Part shown: positions 25,096 to 33,505 of the stretch, one piece after another
How the letters are laid out: every line of letters starts with the position of its first letter
Position numbering within the stretch: position 1 is the first letter of the stretch
Source: Arthrobacter sp. H35-D1
GTDB taxonomy: Bacteria > Actinomycetota > Actinomycetes > Actinomycetales > Micrococcaceae
Assembly: GCF_030063185.1 (NCBI RefSeq)
Contig: NZ_JASISP010000017.1
Coordinates: forward strand, 1 to 48,636
Length of the DNA: 48,636 nucleotides
Reading direction: 5' to 3'
Made by a program: the position numbers and the translations under genes
The notes under the pieces: generated by a model
What the model saw: only the letters and a program-made list of their open reading frames with translations
What the model was told of the DNA's origin: nothing
Database searches by the model: none

Positions 25096-27621
25096 ATGAG
25101 TAGTCGGGAGGAGTTCCCCGGGGACCGGGGCTTTGCAGCCACAGCGGATGTGGCTGCACTGCTTGGTGCGATCACTCTTCCTTCCATTGAACCCTTTGGC
25201 CCTGACACTGCGGCACTGGCGGGCCTGCCGGCGTTTATTGCTTTTCCTTCCCCGGTTCCCGAGCCGCCCTCGCGGGTGGGGGTCGCCCGGGCCGTGTACG
25301 ACGCCGGAATCGAGGCGTTGCTGGTGTTGAAGCGCCTCGAAGACGCCACCGCAGCCTGCAAAGCAGAACTCATCGCCCAGGTCATGGCGGCAGCGACCGT
25401 CGAGGGAACCGCGGTGGGTCTTGATTCCTGGCAGGCAGGAATCGCCGAAGCCAGTGCCTGCACCGACATCGCCTTGACCCTGTGTCTTCCCGAACGCACT
25501 GTCACCGCGCTGGCGCACCACAGCACCGCCCTGACCACCACCCACCGACACACCCTGGCCGCATTGCACGCCGGGGTGCTCTCCTACCGGCACGCGGGGT
25601 TGATCGTGGATGAATGCAACACCCTGGCCGAAACCCCGACCATTACCGCCGAACAGATCACCGTCTTTGAACAACGCCTGCTACGCCTGGCCCCGGGCAC
25701 CACAGCCTCCGGGTTCGCCTCCAAAGCCCGCCGCGCCCGGGAAAGCACCCACCCAGAAACCAGGGCCACCGCCACCCGCCAGGCCTACCGGCACCGGGCC
25801 ATGACCCTGGACCCCGGACGCGACGGAATGTCCTGGCTCACCCTGCACATCCCCACCATCAGCGCCGAAGCCATCTGGGTCCACGCCACCCGCACAGCAC
25901 GCACCATCAAACACAACACCACCACCACCACCAACGGCGGCAAGCCCGGCCGGGGCAGCCAGCAGAGCGATAGCGGCAGCGGGGAGCACCGGACCCTGGC
26001 ACAACTACGCGTCGACGTCGCCACCACCCTCCTCCTCAACCAACAACCCCTCCCCACCCCCGCCAGCAACACCAGCAACGGCCACGACAACGCCGATGCT
26101 GGTGACAACGGCAACACTGGTGCCGGAAAGAACCACTCAGGAAGCAATGCTAGCCACGGTGACGCCAGTACTGGCGGCATGGGCAGCCACAGCAACGATA
26201 CGGATGGTTCAGAGCCCCCGAACCAAGCCGGCGACGTCCCGTTCGGTGCGAACTCCGCTTTCGGTGTCTCGCTCATCGAAGAAGCACCCCCATGGGCACA
26301 CCGCAACCCCACAAACGACACCGACGACACAGACACCGAGGGCGCAAAGAGGACAAAACCTGCTGACAACAAAGCCCGCATCGTCACCCCCACTGACGCG
26401 CCCATCACCAAACCACGCGACGCTCAACACGCCACCGGCAAAAGTGGCCCTGGCAAAAGCAAGGCTAAGGAAACCACCACCGAGGGTGCTACAGAGTCCG
26501 CGACCAGCGACAGCACCGACCAAACGACCAAAACCGGCACCACCAACAGCCCCAGTACTACCGCCAGCGGAAACACCACCGCCAGCGAAAAGGCGACGGG
26601 AAGCAGCGCCGGGGCCAGCCAGGGCGCCGTCCCCGATGCGGCGGACCACCCCGCTGGTGCGGGGCACGGTGTGGGTGCGGACCACCCTGATGGTGTGGAG
26701 CGCGACGGAGGTGAGCCGCCCGAGGCCGGGGTGGAAGACGTGCCCGTGGTCGGGGAACTCCTCAGCGATGGATCAGGCTACATTGACGGGGTCGTGGACG
26801 GAATCCCGGAACATCCCGAACAGGACTACCTCGACCAACTCGAAGCAATCCGAACCCACCACACCATCACCGACCCGCCCATGCCCAAAGCCCTGGTCTT
26901 GGTCACCGTGCCGTTCCTGTCCGCGCTGAACATCACCGATGAACCAGGCGAACTCGTCGGCACCGGCCCCGTCCCAGCCCCGATCGCCCGGAAACTCCTC
27001 GCCAACTCCACCACGTTCCTGCGCGTACTCACCGACCCCGTCACCGATGAGCCCTTGGCAATGAACCCCACCCGATACACGATCCGCGAAACCGAAAAAG
27101 CTGTCCTGCGCGCCCTCGCCGGAGGCTGTTATATCCCCAACTGCCCCAACCCCGTCATGGACACCGACACCGACCACCTCCAAGCATTCGAACACGGCGG
27201 GGAAACCACCCTGGCCAACCAACGCCCCGCCTGCAAGCGCCACCACCACCTCAAACACTTCACAGACGACAAAGACCAACACGGGAACTACCGCCGCGAA
27301 CACGACCCCCAACGCACCACGATCCGCCTCCGCGGCTGGAAACCACTGCCCGCCAACGACGGCACCACCGCCTGGCTCAGCCCCTCCGGCACATACCACC
27401 CACCCCAATACCAGGAACCCCGACCACCAGCCTTCCCCAAATGGCTCAAGAAAAAACTCAACAACGCCCTCAACACCACCGCACCCACCACCAACCCCAC
27501 CACCAACCCCACCACCAACCCCACCACCAACCCCACCCACACAAGCCCACTAGAACAATTCCTCATCACCTACACCCACAAACACCACAAATTACGCCAT
27601 GGCACAACCAGTCAGCGGTGA
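25096..27621 (+). CDS. DUF222 / HNH-endonuclease protein (13E12-like)
   Basis: 841 residues, longer than the usual 400-550 of this actinobacterial family. DUF222 helical region, about 55-270 (VARAVYDAGIEALLVLKRLE, SYRHAGLIVDECNTLAETP, SKARRARESTHPETRATATR). A disordered insert rich in Thr, Ser, Gly, Asn and Asp, about 275-560, accounts for the extra length. Then come DYLDQLEAIRTHHTITDPPM and a C-terminal HNH nuclease site at about 678-725: GGCYIPNC, TDTDHLQAFEHGG, LANQRPACKRHHHLKH. The tail carries four TTNP repeats. These proteins are abundant and repeated in mycobacteria and Arthrobacter, are often linked to mobile DNA, and have no agreed function. Start supported by GGGGGT before the ATG. 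Confidence 0.88.
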   Translation: MSSREEFPGDRGFAATADVAALLGAITLPSIEPFGPDTAALAGLPAFIAFPSPVPEPPSRVGVARAVYDAGIEALLVLKRLEDATAACKAELIAQVMAAATVEGTAVGLDSWQAGIAEASACTDIALTLCLPERTVTALAHHSTALTTTHRHTLAALHAGVLSYRHAGLIVDECNTLAETPTITAEQITVFEQRLLRLAPGTTASGFASKARRARESTHPETRATATRQAYRHRAMTLDPGRDGMSWLTLHIPTISAEAIWVHATRTARTIKHNTTTTTNGGKPGRGSQQSDSGSGEHRTLAQLRVDVATTLLLNQQPLPTPASNTSNGHDNADAGDNGNTGAGKNHSGSNASHGDASTGGMGSHSNDTDGSEPPNQAGDVPFGANSAFGVSLIEEAPPWAHRNPTNDTDDTDTEGAKRTKPADNKARIVTPTDAPITKPRDAQHATGKSGPGKSKAKETTTEGATESATSDSTDQTTKTGTTNSPSTTASGNTTASEKATGSSAGASQGAVPDAADHPAGAGHGVGADHPDGVERDGGEPPEAGVEDVPVVGELLSDGSGYIDGVVDGIPEHPEQDYLDQLEAIRTHHTITDPPMPKALVLVTVPFLSALNITDEPGELVGTGPVPAPIARKLLANSTTFLRVLTDPVTDEPLAMNPTRYTIRETEKAVLRALAGGCYIPNCPNPVMDTDTDHLQAFEHGGETTLANQRPACKRHHHLKHFTDDKDQHGNYRREHDPQRTTIRLRGWKPLPANDGTTAWLSPSGTYHPPQYQEPRPPAFPKWLKKKLNNALNTTAPTTNPTTNPTTNPTTNPTHTSPLEQFLITYTHKHHKLRHGTTSQR
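27487..27534 (+). repeat. Four exact 12-bp tandem repeats in the DUF222 gene tail
   Basis: ACCACCAACCCC repeated four times without interruption, encoding TTNP x4 near the C-terminus. An in-frame 12-base unit can gain or lose copies by slippage without breaking the protein. Confidence 0.9.
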
Positions 27622-27713
27622 CGCGATGAGACCACGCAGGGCAGAAGCTCGATGAGATATTGTCCGCCCCGACGCTCACCAACCGTCCACGACTAGTCCT
27701 TGGGATTGCTCAT

Positions 27714-28727
27714 CTAGCGGACAACGGCCGGAGACCAAGCGTGTTCAAGAAACAGTTGTGGTGCTGATTCTGCCGTGACTCCAGTTGACCAAATATCGTT
27801 GTCTCCCACAGTGCCGTCCCTTGGCATCCCATACAACAAAGTCTGGTTGTCCAGCCATTCAATTTGGTCATCCACGCTGCGGGTCTCCGCCAGCACGGTT
27901 TCAGTGTTGCTGGCCAGGTCCAAAATGGCGATGTTCCAATGCGGGCTGGGTCCGGGGACAGCATTCTTTTTGTAAGCGATGCGCGTGCCATCCGGCGAAA
28001 GGGAGGGGCATTCAGCGGTCTCAAGGATGGAAGTCAAGGTCCGCTTGTCAAGATCGCCGCGCACCAGCCAAGTGTCGGCACCGCTGGCGGCCGTGGCATA
28101 GAACGTATTGTCATCCGGGGCGAAGGTCACGCCCCACAGGTTTCTGTCCACTGGGGCAAAAGGCTTCCCGTCCACGATGAGCGTGAAGTCTTCAAGGTTT
28201 CCGAAGTCACCACCTGCGGTCTTGGCTATGACCGTTGCGGTTGAAAAGCTGGCAGGGGCGTAAGCATGGCCTGTAACAAAAGCCGTGGATGCCACGAGTG
28301 TGCCATCGGGGGAGACCCTTGTGCGGCTCGGGATGCCTGGAAGCGGCCATTCCCGTTCCTGCTGCCAGTCGGCCGTGTAGATGGCGGCTTCAAAGGTGGT
28401 GACAATGCCTGCATTGGTGCGTAGGCAGGCATTGGTGCCGCCGGCTGAATAGATGCGGTCACACACTGCCCCTGTTACCGTCCGGGGTCCTTGCGGGTTG
28501 TTCAGGGGCACGGAAGCGACATGGCCGTAGCCTGCACCGGAGGCCGTGTTTCGAAAGACCACATGTGGAGTGGAGGGGTCGAATATCCCAGCCGTCACGG
28601 CTACCGAGGCCGGTGCAGACTGGCGCTTTTGGTATTGAACGAAGGACCATGCGCCGTAACCAATGGCCATGGCGAGCAGTACTGCCGTAATGAGGACAAG
28701 CCACGTCCAACGAGCCCTGGAAGTCAT
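27714..28727 (-). CDS. Membrane-anchored TolB-like beta-propeller protein
   Basis: 337 residues. One N-terminal transmembrane anchor (WTWLVLITAVLLAMAIGYGA, about 8-27) precedes an extracytoplasmic domain with WD40/PD40-like repeats: RVSPDGTLVASTAF, FAPDDNTFYATAASG, LSPDGTRIAYKK and WNIAILDLASNTETVL. Related actinobacterial proteins are labelled TolB-like translocation protein, but actinobacteria lack an outer membrane and the role is unknown. The start codon overlaps the stop of the MFS gene by ATGA (28724-28727), so the two are translationally coupled and probably act together. It is the last gene of a three-gene unit. Confidence 0.82.
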   Translation of the reverse strand: MTSRARWTWLVLITAVLLAMAIGYGAWSFVQYQKRQSAPASVAVTAGIFDPSTPHVVFRNTASGAGYGHVASVPLNNPQGPRTVTGAVCDRIYSAGGTNACLRTNAGIVTTFEAAIYTADWQQEREWPLPGIPSRTRVSPDGTLVASTAFVTGHAYAPASFSTATVIAKTAGGDFGNLEDFTLIVDGKPFAPVDRNLWGVTFAPDDNTFYATAASGADTWLVRGDLDKRTLTSILETAECPSLSPDGTRIAYKKNAVPGPSPHWNIAILDLASNTETVLAETRSVDDQIEWLDNQTLLYGMPRDGTVGDNDIWSTGVTAESAPQLFLEHAWSPAVVR

Positions 28728-30016
28728 GCAGATTCCTTCGTCGGCTTGATCCCACGCACCAACAAAACAACGCACACCAGAACTGCGGCCAAGGCTGCAG
28801 CGGCCAGCAGGATCGCCTGCTGGCGGCCAACCGTAAACCAGAGAATGCCGAACCCCACAGAGGCCACCAACCGGGAAAGGGCAACGACAGTTTGGGCTGC
28901 AGCGATGCCGCTTGCGCGACTGGCGGGAGTGGAGAATTGTCCTGCCAGCGCAGCCAGTACTCCATCAGTAGCTGCGTAAAAAGTCCCAAGCAGCACCAGG
29001 CACGCCAGCGTTGCCGTGGCTCCGGCCGTCGGCAGGGCTGCGCATAGGTAAGCGGCAAGCAAAGCTCCGTGTCCCACGACAAATAGACGCATCCGACCCC
29101 ACCGGTCCGCCACCCTTCCCAACGGTATGGCAAGCAGCAGGTAGGCCACATTGGTGCCAACGTACAGCAGCGGAAACCACTGGGTGGCAAAGGATGCCCG
29201 GCTCTGCAGGACCAAATAAATGAAACCGTCGCCAATGGTGACCAAGCCGAAGATGGCCGCCACGAGCAAAAGCTTGCGCATGGCAGGATTGTTCAGTTCC
29301 GTCCACCGGAACCGTGCCCGCGGCGCGTTTGCTGCAGATTTTCCTTCCGCGTCACCTGCGGCTGCGGCAATGACGGCGGCTCGCTGCTTCCGGGCTGGGA
29401 CGATGATGCCCAAGACCGCCAGCCCGATCAGACCGCAGGCCAGCGAGGCGACAAAGACGGCGTGGTAGCCATTGGGGATGAACAGCAGCACCACGAAGGC
29501 CAGCAGCGGCCCAATCGTGGCCCCCACGGTGTCCAGCATCCTGTGGACGCCAAATGACCTGGCCAGGTGCTCGGGTTGGGCGGCGTCGGAAATCATCGCG
29601 TCGCGCGGGCCTGTCCTGATGCCCTTGCCAATCCTGTCAATCGCGATGATGGACGTGATGGCACCAAATCCCGTTGCCACCAGCAGGCCAACCCGGGAAA
29701 CTGCCGACAGCCCGTAGCCCAAGAAGGCCACCAACTTGTGGTGGTCGGAGCGGTCCGCCGTCCAGCCGGCGCCGATGCGGACGAAGGCGCTTATTCCTTG
29801 GTTAATGCCGTCAAGGAATCCATAGGCCACCAGGGACAGTCCCAACGCTCCCGTGATGTACAGCGGCAGGACGGCACTGACCGACTCGGAGGAAATATCG
29901 GTGAAGAGGCTTACAAGACCCAACGAAATGATGATCGGAGATATTTTGAACGGCGTTGTGGTGCGGACCGACTGGTCGGCTTTGCCTCCACGGCGATCCG
30001 AGAATGAAAGATACAT
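28724..30016 (-). CDS. MFS transporter (12-TM)
   Basis: 430 residues. Marks of a distinct MFS subfamily: SLFTDISSESVSAVLPLYI in TM1, DRIGKGIRTGPRDAMISDAA and SFGVHRMLDTVGATIGPLLA, matching the recalled family pattern 'GKGIRT.PRDALIAD...GR.FGLHRAMDT.GA..GPL'. A charged cytoplasmic loop (PARKQRAAVIAAAAGDAEGK) divides the two six-TM halves. The substrate is unknown. It lies 13 bases after the anchored Ser/Pro-rich protein gene and overlaps the next gene by ATGA. No strong ribosome site precedes the ATG, which fits coupling with the upstream gene. Confidence 0.88.
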   Translation of the reverse strand: MYLSFSDRRGGKADQSVRTTTPFKISPIIISLGLVSLFTDISSESVSAVLPLYITGALGLSLVAYGFLDGINQGISAFVRIGAGWTADRSDHHKLVAFLGYGLSAVSRVGLLVATGFGAITSIIAIDRIGKGIRTGPRDAMISDAAQPEHLARSFGVHRMLDTVGATIGPLLAFVVLLFIPNGYHAVFVASLACGLIGLAVLGIIVPARKQRAAVIAAAAGDAEGKSAANAPRARFRWTELNNPAMRKLLLVAAIFGLVTIGDGFIYLVLQSRASFATQWFPLLYVGTNVAYLLLAIPLGRVADRWGRMRLFVVGHGALLAAYLCAALPTAGATATLACLVLLGTFYAATDGVLAALAGQFSTPASRASGIAAAQTVVALSRLVASVGFGILWFTVGRQQAILLAAAALAAVLVCVVLLVRGIKPTKESA

Positions 30017-30029
30017 TTATGCAAGGTCC

Positions 30030-30767
30030 CTAACTGCCAGCGTGCAACACGCCAAAGATGATGTACTCCGTGCCGCCATTCTCATGGAGAGTTGTGGTGA
30101 CGGTGACTTTGTCATTCCCGCGGGTGAACCACATGGCGTTAGAACCGTCTGCTGACGGGGCCTGTACGGCGCCAAGGCCCATTGCGGCAAACTCTTTCTG
30201 GTAGTACTGCATGATGGCCAGTGGCCCTGCAGTGTTGTGGGCAACGAGGCTGACTTGAAGAATCGAACCTTGCGGACTGACTGAGCTGCTCTTCACCGCG
30301 GAAGACGGCATTTCCGGAATGACAGTTGAGGGGAAGCCCTTGACGAGCGCGCCGTTTGCACTGCCTGGCGCCGGTAGGGGCAGTTTGAGCAAGGGTCCGT
30401 CCGCACGCGACGTGGGCAGGGTCGGATTCTTGGGCTTCTGGGCAGCGGGGACTTCCAACGGTCGGTTGGGATCGGCAGTGGCTGCCGGGGCCTTCGGAGC
30501 TGCTGGGGCTTTCGGATCCGCTGGGATAGCCTGTGCGCTGCCGGAAGCGGGGGAGGAGGCAGACGGATCTTCAGATGAACTGCTGTTGGGAGACAGCGGG
30601 TCGGTTGGCGAAGCTGCTGGTGAAGGCACTTTTTCCGATTGACTGCTGGACGGCCCAGCAACTGGGCCCGAGACTTGCTGGCCCGGCAATAAGTTCAGGA
30701 CCACTGCTGCGGCAACAATGAGGACCGCCAATCCAAGTCCGGCGATCACTAAAATGCGTGGCTTCAT
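30030..30767 (-). CDS. Signal-anchor protein with Pro/Ser/Ala-rich stalk, unknown function
   Basis: 245 residues: an N-terminal membrane anchor (MKPRILVIAGLGLAVLIVAA), a low-complexity stalk of Pro, Ser and Ala (about 35-145), and a small C-terminal domain (about 165-245) reading QVSLVAHNTAGPLAIMQYYQ, FAAMGLGAVQAPSADGS and VTVTTTLHENGGTEYIIFG. The last part looks like a folded alpha/beta domain outside the cell; I do not recognise a family. GAGG lies 5 bases before the ATG. It is the first gene of the unit with the MFS and TolB-like genes. Confidence 0.75.
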   Translation of the reverse strand: MKPRILVIAGLGLAVLIVAAAVVLNLLPGQQVSGPVAGPSSSQSEKVPSPAASPTDPLSPNSSSSEDPSASSPASGSAQAIPADPKAPAAPKAPAATADPNRPLEVPAAQKPKNPTLPTSRADGPLLKLPLPAPGSANGALVKGFPSTVIPEMPSSAVKSSSVSPQGSILQVSLVAHNTAGPLAIMQYYQKEFAAMGLGAVQAPSADGSNAMWFTRGNDKVTVTTTLHENGGTEYIIFGVLHAGS

Positions 30768-31023
30768 TGCTGCCTCGAGTCATTAGGTCCGTGCTCCCGT
30801 TACGTTGGTGACGGTGCAATGAAGCCTAGCCGTCGATGCTTCCACCCTAGTCCGGCAACTGCGGTTGCTCCAGAGCTGGCGGCACACGTTACGGCATCGC
30901 AACCAGCTTTGATCGTGGTTACACGTGGCCCGGACGTCCTGAAGCGTGGAACGCCCGTTCGTCCTAGACTGACAATGGTTAGACATGACTGTCCGAGAGA
31001 CAAGACCGTGCAAGGGATTTGCC
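30768..31023. promoter_or_regulatory. Divergent promoter region, no gene
   Basis: 256 bases separate the three-gene membrane unit (-) from the DUF2264 gene (+). No open frame is convincing. TAGACTGACAATGGTTAGACAT at 30965-30986 has the repeated element TAGAC, and TAGACA is a plausible -10 region for the DUF2264 gene. An imperfect inverted repeat (CGTGGTTACACG) lies near 30915-30926. These are weak signals. Confidence 0.3.
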
Positions 31024-32907
31024 ATGATTGAGATGCCACACCACAACTGGGCCGTGAGCCCGCTGACCGGTTTCACGCGTGAGCATTGGCTGGCAGCAGC
31101 CGACGCACAGTTGGGTGCCGTGCGCCCCTTCGCCACGGCGGAGCACGCCTTGATCAGCTTGCCGGGTACTGCCAGCATGTCAGGGGAGGTCTCCGACGGT
31201 CTGGAAGGCTTTGCCCGCACCTTCATCCTCGCCGCATTTCGTGTCGCCGGGGAAGCCGGGGAGGACCCGCACGGCCACCTTGATTTTTATCGCAGCGGAC
31301 TGCTGGCCGGCACCGACGCCGCCTCCGCACACCCCTGGCCCCGCATCGACGTGACGCGCCAGGCCCTGGTGGAAGCGGCGTCGCTGGTCCTCGGTTTGCA
31401 CCTGAGCCGCACATGGCTCTGGGACACTTTGTCCATCCAGGAGCAAGACCAGGTCATTGCGTGGCTAGACGGTGCCGCCGGCATGGCCGTCCCGGACAAC
31501 AATTGGGTCATGTTCAAGGTCATGGTGCAGGAATTCATTGCCTCCACCGGGCGCCCGTTCCACCAAGCGGACATTGAGCACGGCTTGGCCCGCATTGAAG
31601 ATTGGTACATTGGCGACGGCTGGTACAGCGACGGCGACGGACAGCGCTTCGACTACTACGCCGGGTGGGCCATGCACCTCTACCCCTGCCTGTGGACGTT
31701 CATGGCCGCGCCGCGCGTGCCCGAACTTGCCGCTCAAAAGGCAGCCCTCTACAAGGAACGCCTGGCGAACTATCTCCAAGACTTCCCCTACTTCTTCGGC
31801 GGCAACGGAGCCCCGCTCTTCCAAGGCCGCTCGCTCATTTACCGCTTGGGTGCGACAGCCCCGCTCTGGCTCGGTGAAATCATGGGTGTCGGACAGCTGG
31901 CCCCGGGCGCCACGCGCGCACTGGGCAGCGCGGCCCTGCGTTACTTCAACGACGGCGGCGCGTTTGGCGAGAACAACGTGCTCAGTTGCGGCTGGTTTGG
32001 CACGTTCCGCCCCATGACCCAGGTGTATTCCGGCCCGGGCTCCCCCTACTGGGCCTCCAAGGGATTCCTTGGTCTCCTGCTGCCCGCCGACCACCCTGTC
32101 TGGACCGACGTCGAACAAGCCGGGCCGGTCGCCACTGACGACTCCGTGCGCGTTCTGCACGCTCCCGGTTTCCTGCTCTCCAGCACGGCTGCCGATGGCG
32201 TGGTGCGCCTGGCCAACCACGGCAGCGACAACTACCCGGGCATTGTTCCTGGCGACGACCCGCACTACTCGCGCCTTGCCTACTCCACCCACACGGCGCC
32301 CGAATACTGCGCACCGCTGGACAACCACATGGCCGTCCTTGACATTCTGGACGCCCCGTCCCGACGCACCGTCATTCACCGCCGCCAAACCACGACGCCG
32401 GACACTCTCGCCAGTGCCCACCGTCCGGTCTGGGGCGATGAGGCTGTGGAAACGGACTCGCCGTGGCGCATCAGCTCTGCCACGGCCGTTCGCGGACCAT
32501 GGGAACTGCGCGTGCACGTGGTGGAATCGGACACGCCCCAAACAGCAATGGTGCGGGAAGGCGGATACGCAGCACCGGCCCACGGCGCCGTGACCTCGCA
32601 CCTCATCCCCGTGCTGGGCACAGGCCTCTCCGGGCTTGAACACGCGTTGGGCACCAACCCCATGGCAGCTGAAACCCTCATCCCGTGGCGCACGGGCGAG
32701 CACTCGGGAACCCGTAGCGTCCATGGATCTCTTGCCGTGTTGACTGGTGACCCGGAGGTGTCCAAAATGCTAAAAGGCTTCGACCCAGCCAGACTGATGC
32801 CCGTCCTGGAAGACAATTCCATCGAAGGGCAGAACGGCGCGTTGACACTGACCATCACGGCGCCGGATGGCAAACCCCTGGCCGCGGGTTTACTGCTCGA
32901 GGCGTAG
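31024..32907 (+). CDS. DUF2264 family protein, probable glycan-active enzyme
   Basis: 627 residues with no signal peptide, so intracellular. Family marks: WPRIDVTRQALVEAASLVLG, WLDGAAGMAVPDNNWVMFKV, DWYIGDGWYSDGDGQRFDYY, GRSLIYRLGATAPLW and PYWASKGFLGLLLPADHPVW. These are the aromatic, Trp/Asp-rich motifs of an (alpha/alpha)6-barrel fold as in several polysaccharide hydrolases and lyases. I recall that some DUF2264 members have been placed in a CAZy glycosidase family, but the substrate here is unknown. The ATG at 31024 follows AAGGGA at 7 bases' spacing; an in-frame start at 30985 lacks one. There are no sugar transporter genes nearby. The stop codon is only 6 bases from the convergent hemerythrin gene. 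Confidence 0.85.
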   Translation: MIEMPHHNWAVSPLTGFTREHWLAAADAQLGAVRPFATAEHALISLPGTASMSGEVSDGLEGFARTFILAAFRVAGEAGEDPHGHLDFYRSGLLAGTDAASAHPWPRIDVTRQALVEAASLVLGLHLSRTWLWDTLSIQEQDQVIAWLDGAAGMAVPDNNWVMFKVMVQEFIASTGRPFHQADIEHGLARIEDWYIGDGWYSDGDGQRFDYYAGWAMHLYPCLWTFMAAPRVPELAAQKAALYKERLANYLQDFPYFFGGNGAPLFQGRSLIYRLGATAPLWLGEIMGVGQLAPGATRALGSAALRYFNDGGAFGENNVLSCGWFGTFRPMTQVYSGPGSPYWASKGFLGLLLPADHPVWTDVEQAGPVATDDSVRVLHAPGFLLSSTAADGVVRLANHGSDNYPGIVPGDDPHYSRLAYSTHTAPEYCAPLDNHMAVLDILDAPSRRTVIHRRQTTTPDTLASAHRPVWGDEAVETDSPWRISSATAVRGPWELRVHVVESDTPQTAMVREGGYAAPAHGAVTSHLIPVLGTGLSGLEHALGTNPMAAETLIPWRTGEHSGTRSVHGSLAVLTGDPEVSKMLKGFDPARLMPVLEDNSIEGQNGALTLTITAPDGKPLAAGLLLEA

Positions 32908-32913
32908 GGCGGG

Positions 32914-33429
32914 TCAGGCTGCCGAGCAGACCCAGCCCTCGGGCATTGAACCTGCCGCGAGGAAGTCAAGAAGGTCGTTGCTGGCGGTTGTGCCAAGGAT
33001 GTCATCGGCCTGCGTGTAGATGATGGGTTCCTCCTTTGCATTGTGCGCATCGAGCAGGGCCAGTAGCTCGGTGCAGGCCCCGCGCAGGGTGTCCTCCGCT
33101 CCAGTGTCCGCGTCGGTGCCGTCAGGCAGCAGCGCCGCAATGACGTTCATCTGGCGCCAGAGCTGGCCGTGTTCGCGCACCATGACGAAGACGGGGCCCA
33201 TGAGTCCGGCGGCCTTCAGCGGGGGAAACAAGAACTGTTCCTCCAAGTAAATGTGCCGCCGCAAACCGTTCAGGGCAGAGGTCAGCGGTGCAGAGTTCGG
33301 CGGTGCAGAGGTCAGGGGGGCTGGCCCGGACGGTCCCGCGCCGTCAAGGGATTCGATGAAAGATTCGATGCCTCCGTCGATTGCGCGGTGTTCGAGCTCC
33401 AGGGCTTGGCCCAATGTCATTGATTCCAT
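32914..33429 (-). CDS. Hemerythrin-like domain protein
   Basis: 171 residues, four-helix bundle with a probable di-iron site: H14 (LELEHRAID), H59 and E63 (RRHIYLEEQFLFP), H87 (REHGQLW), H129 and E133 (DAHNAKEEPIIY). The spacing is that of bacterial hemerythrin/HHE domains involved in oxygen, nitric oxide or peroxide handling. A loop of short repeats (PLTSAPPNSAPLTSA, about 39-52) between helices 1 and 2 is encoded by imperfect 12-30 base DNA repeats. AAGGAGG lies 5 bases before the ATG. It is a lone gene, 76 bases downstream of nothing obviously related. The exact function is unknown. Confidence 0.85.
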   Translation of the reverse strand: MESMTLGQALELEHRAIDGGIESFIESLDGAGPSGPAPLTSAPPNSAPLTSALNGLRRHIYLEEQFLFPPLKAAGLMGPVFVMVREHGQLWRQMNVIAALLPDGTDADTGAEDTLRGACTELLALLDAHNAKEEPIIYTQADDILGTTASNDLLDFLAAGSMPEGWVCSAA

Positions 33430-33505
33430 GGTTCCTCCTTGGCGGCCGCCTTTCCTTCAGGCTACTCCGGCACGCGCGGCTGCGGCGCGGCTGCCCGGAG
33501 CGGTG

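Noticed and set aside
31465-32724. 419-codon minus-strand frame opposite the DUF2264 gene
   Set aside because: Antisense to a well-supported gene, no motif, and composition expected of a shadow frame.
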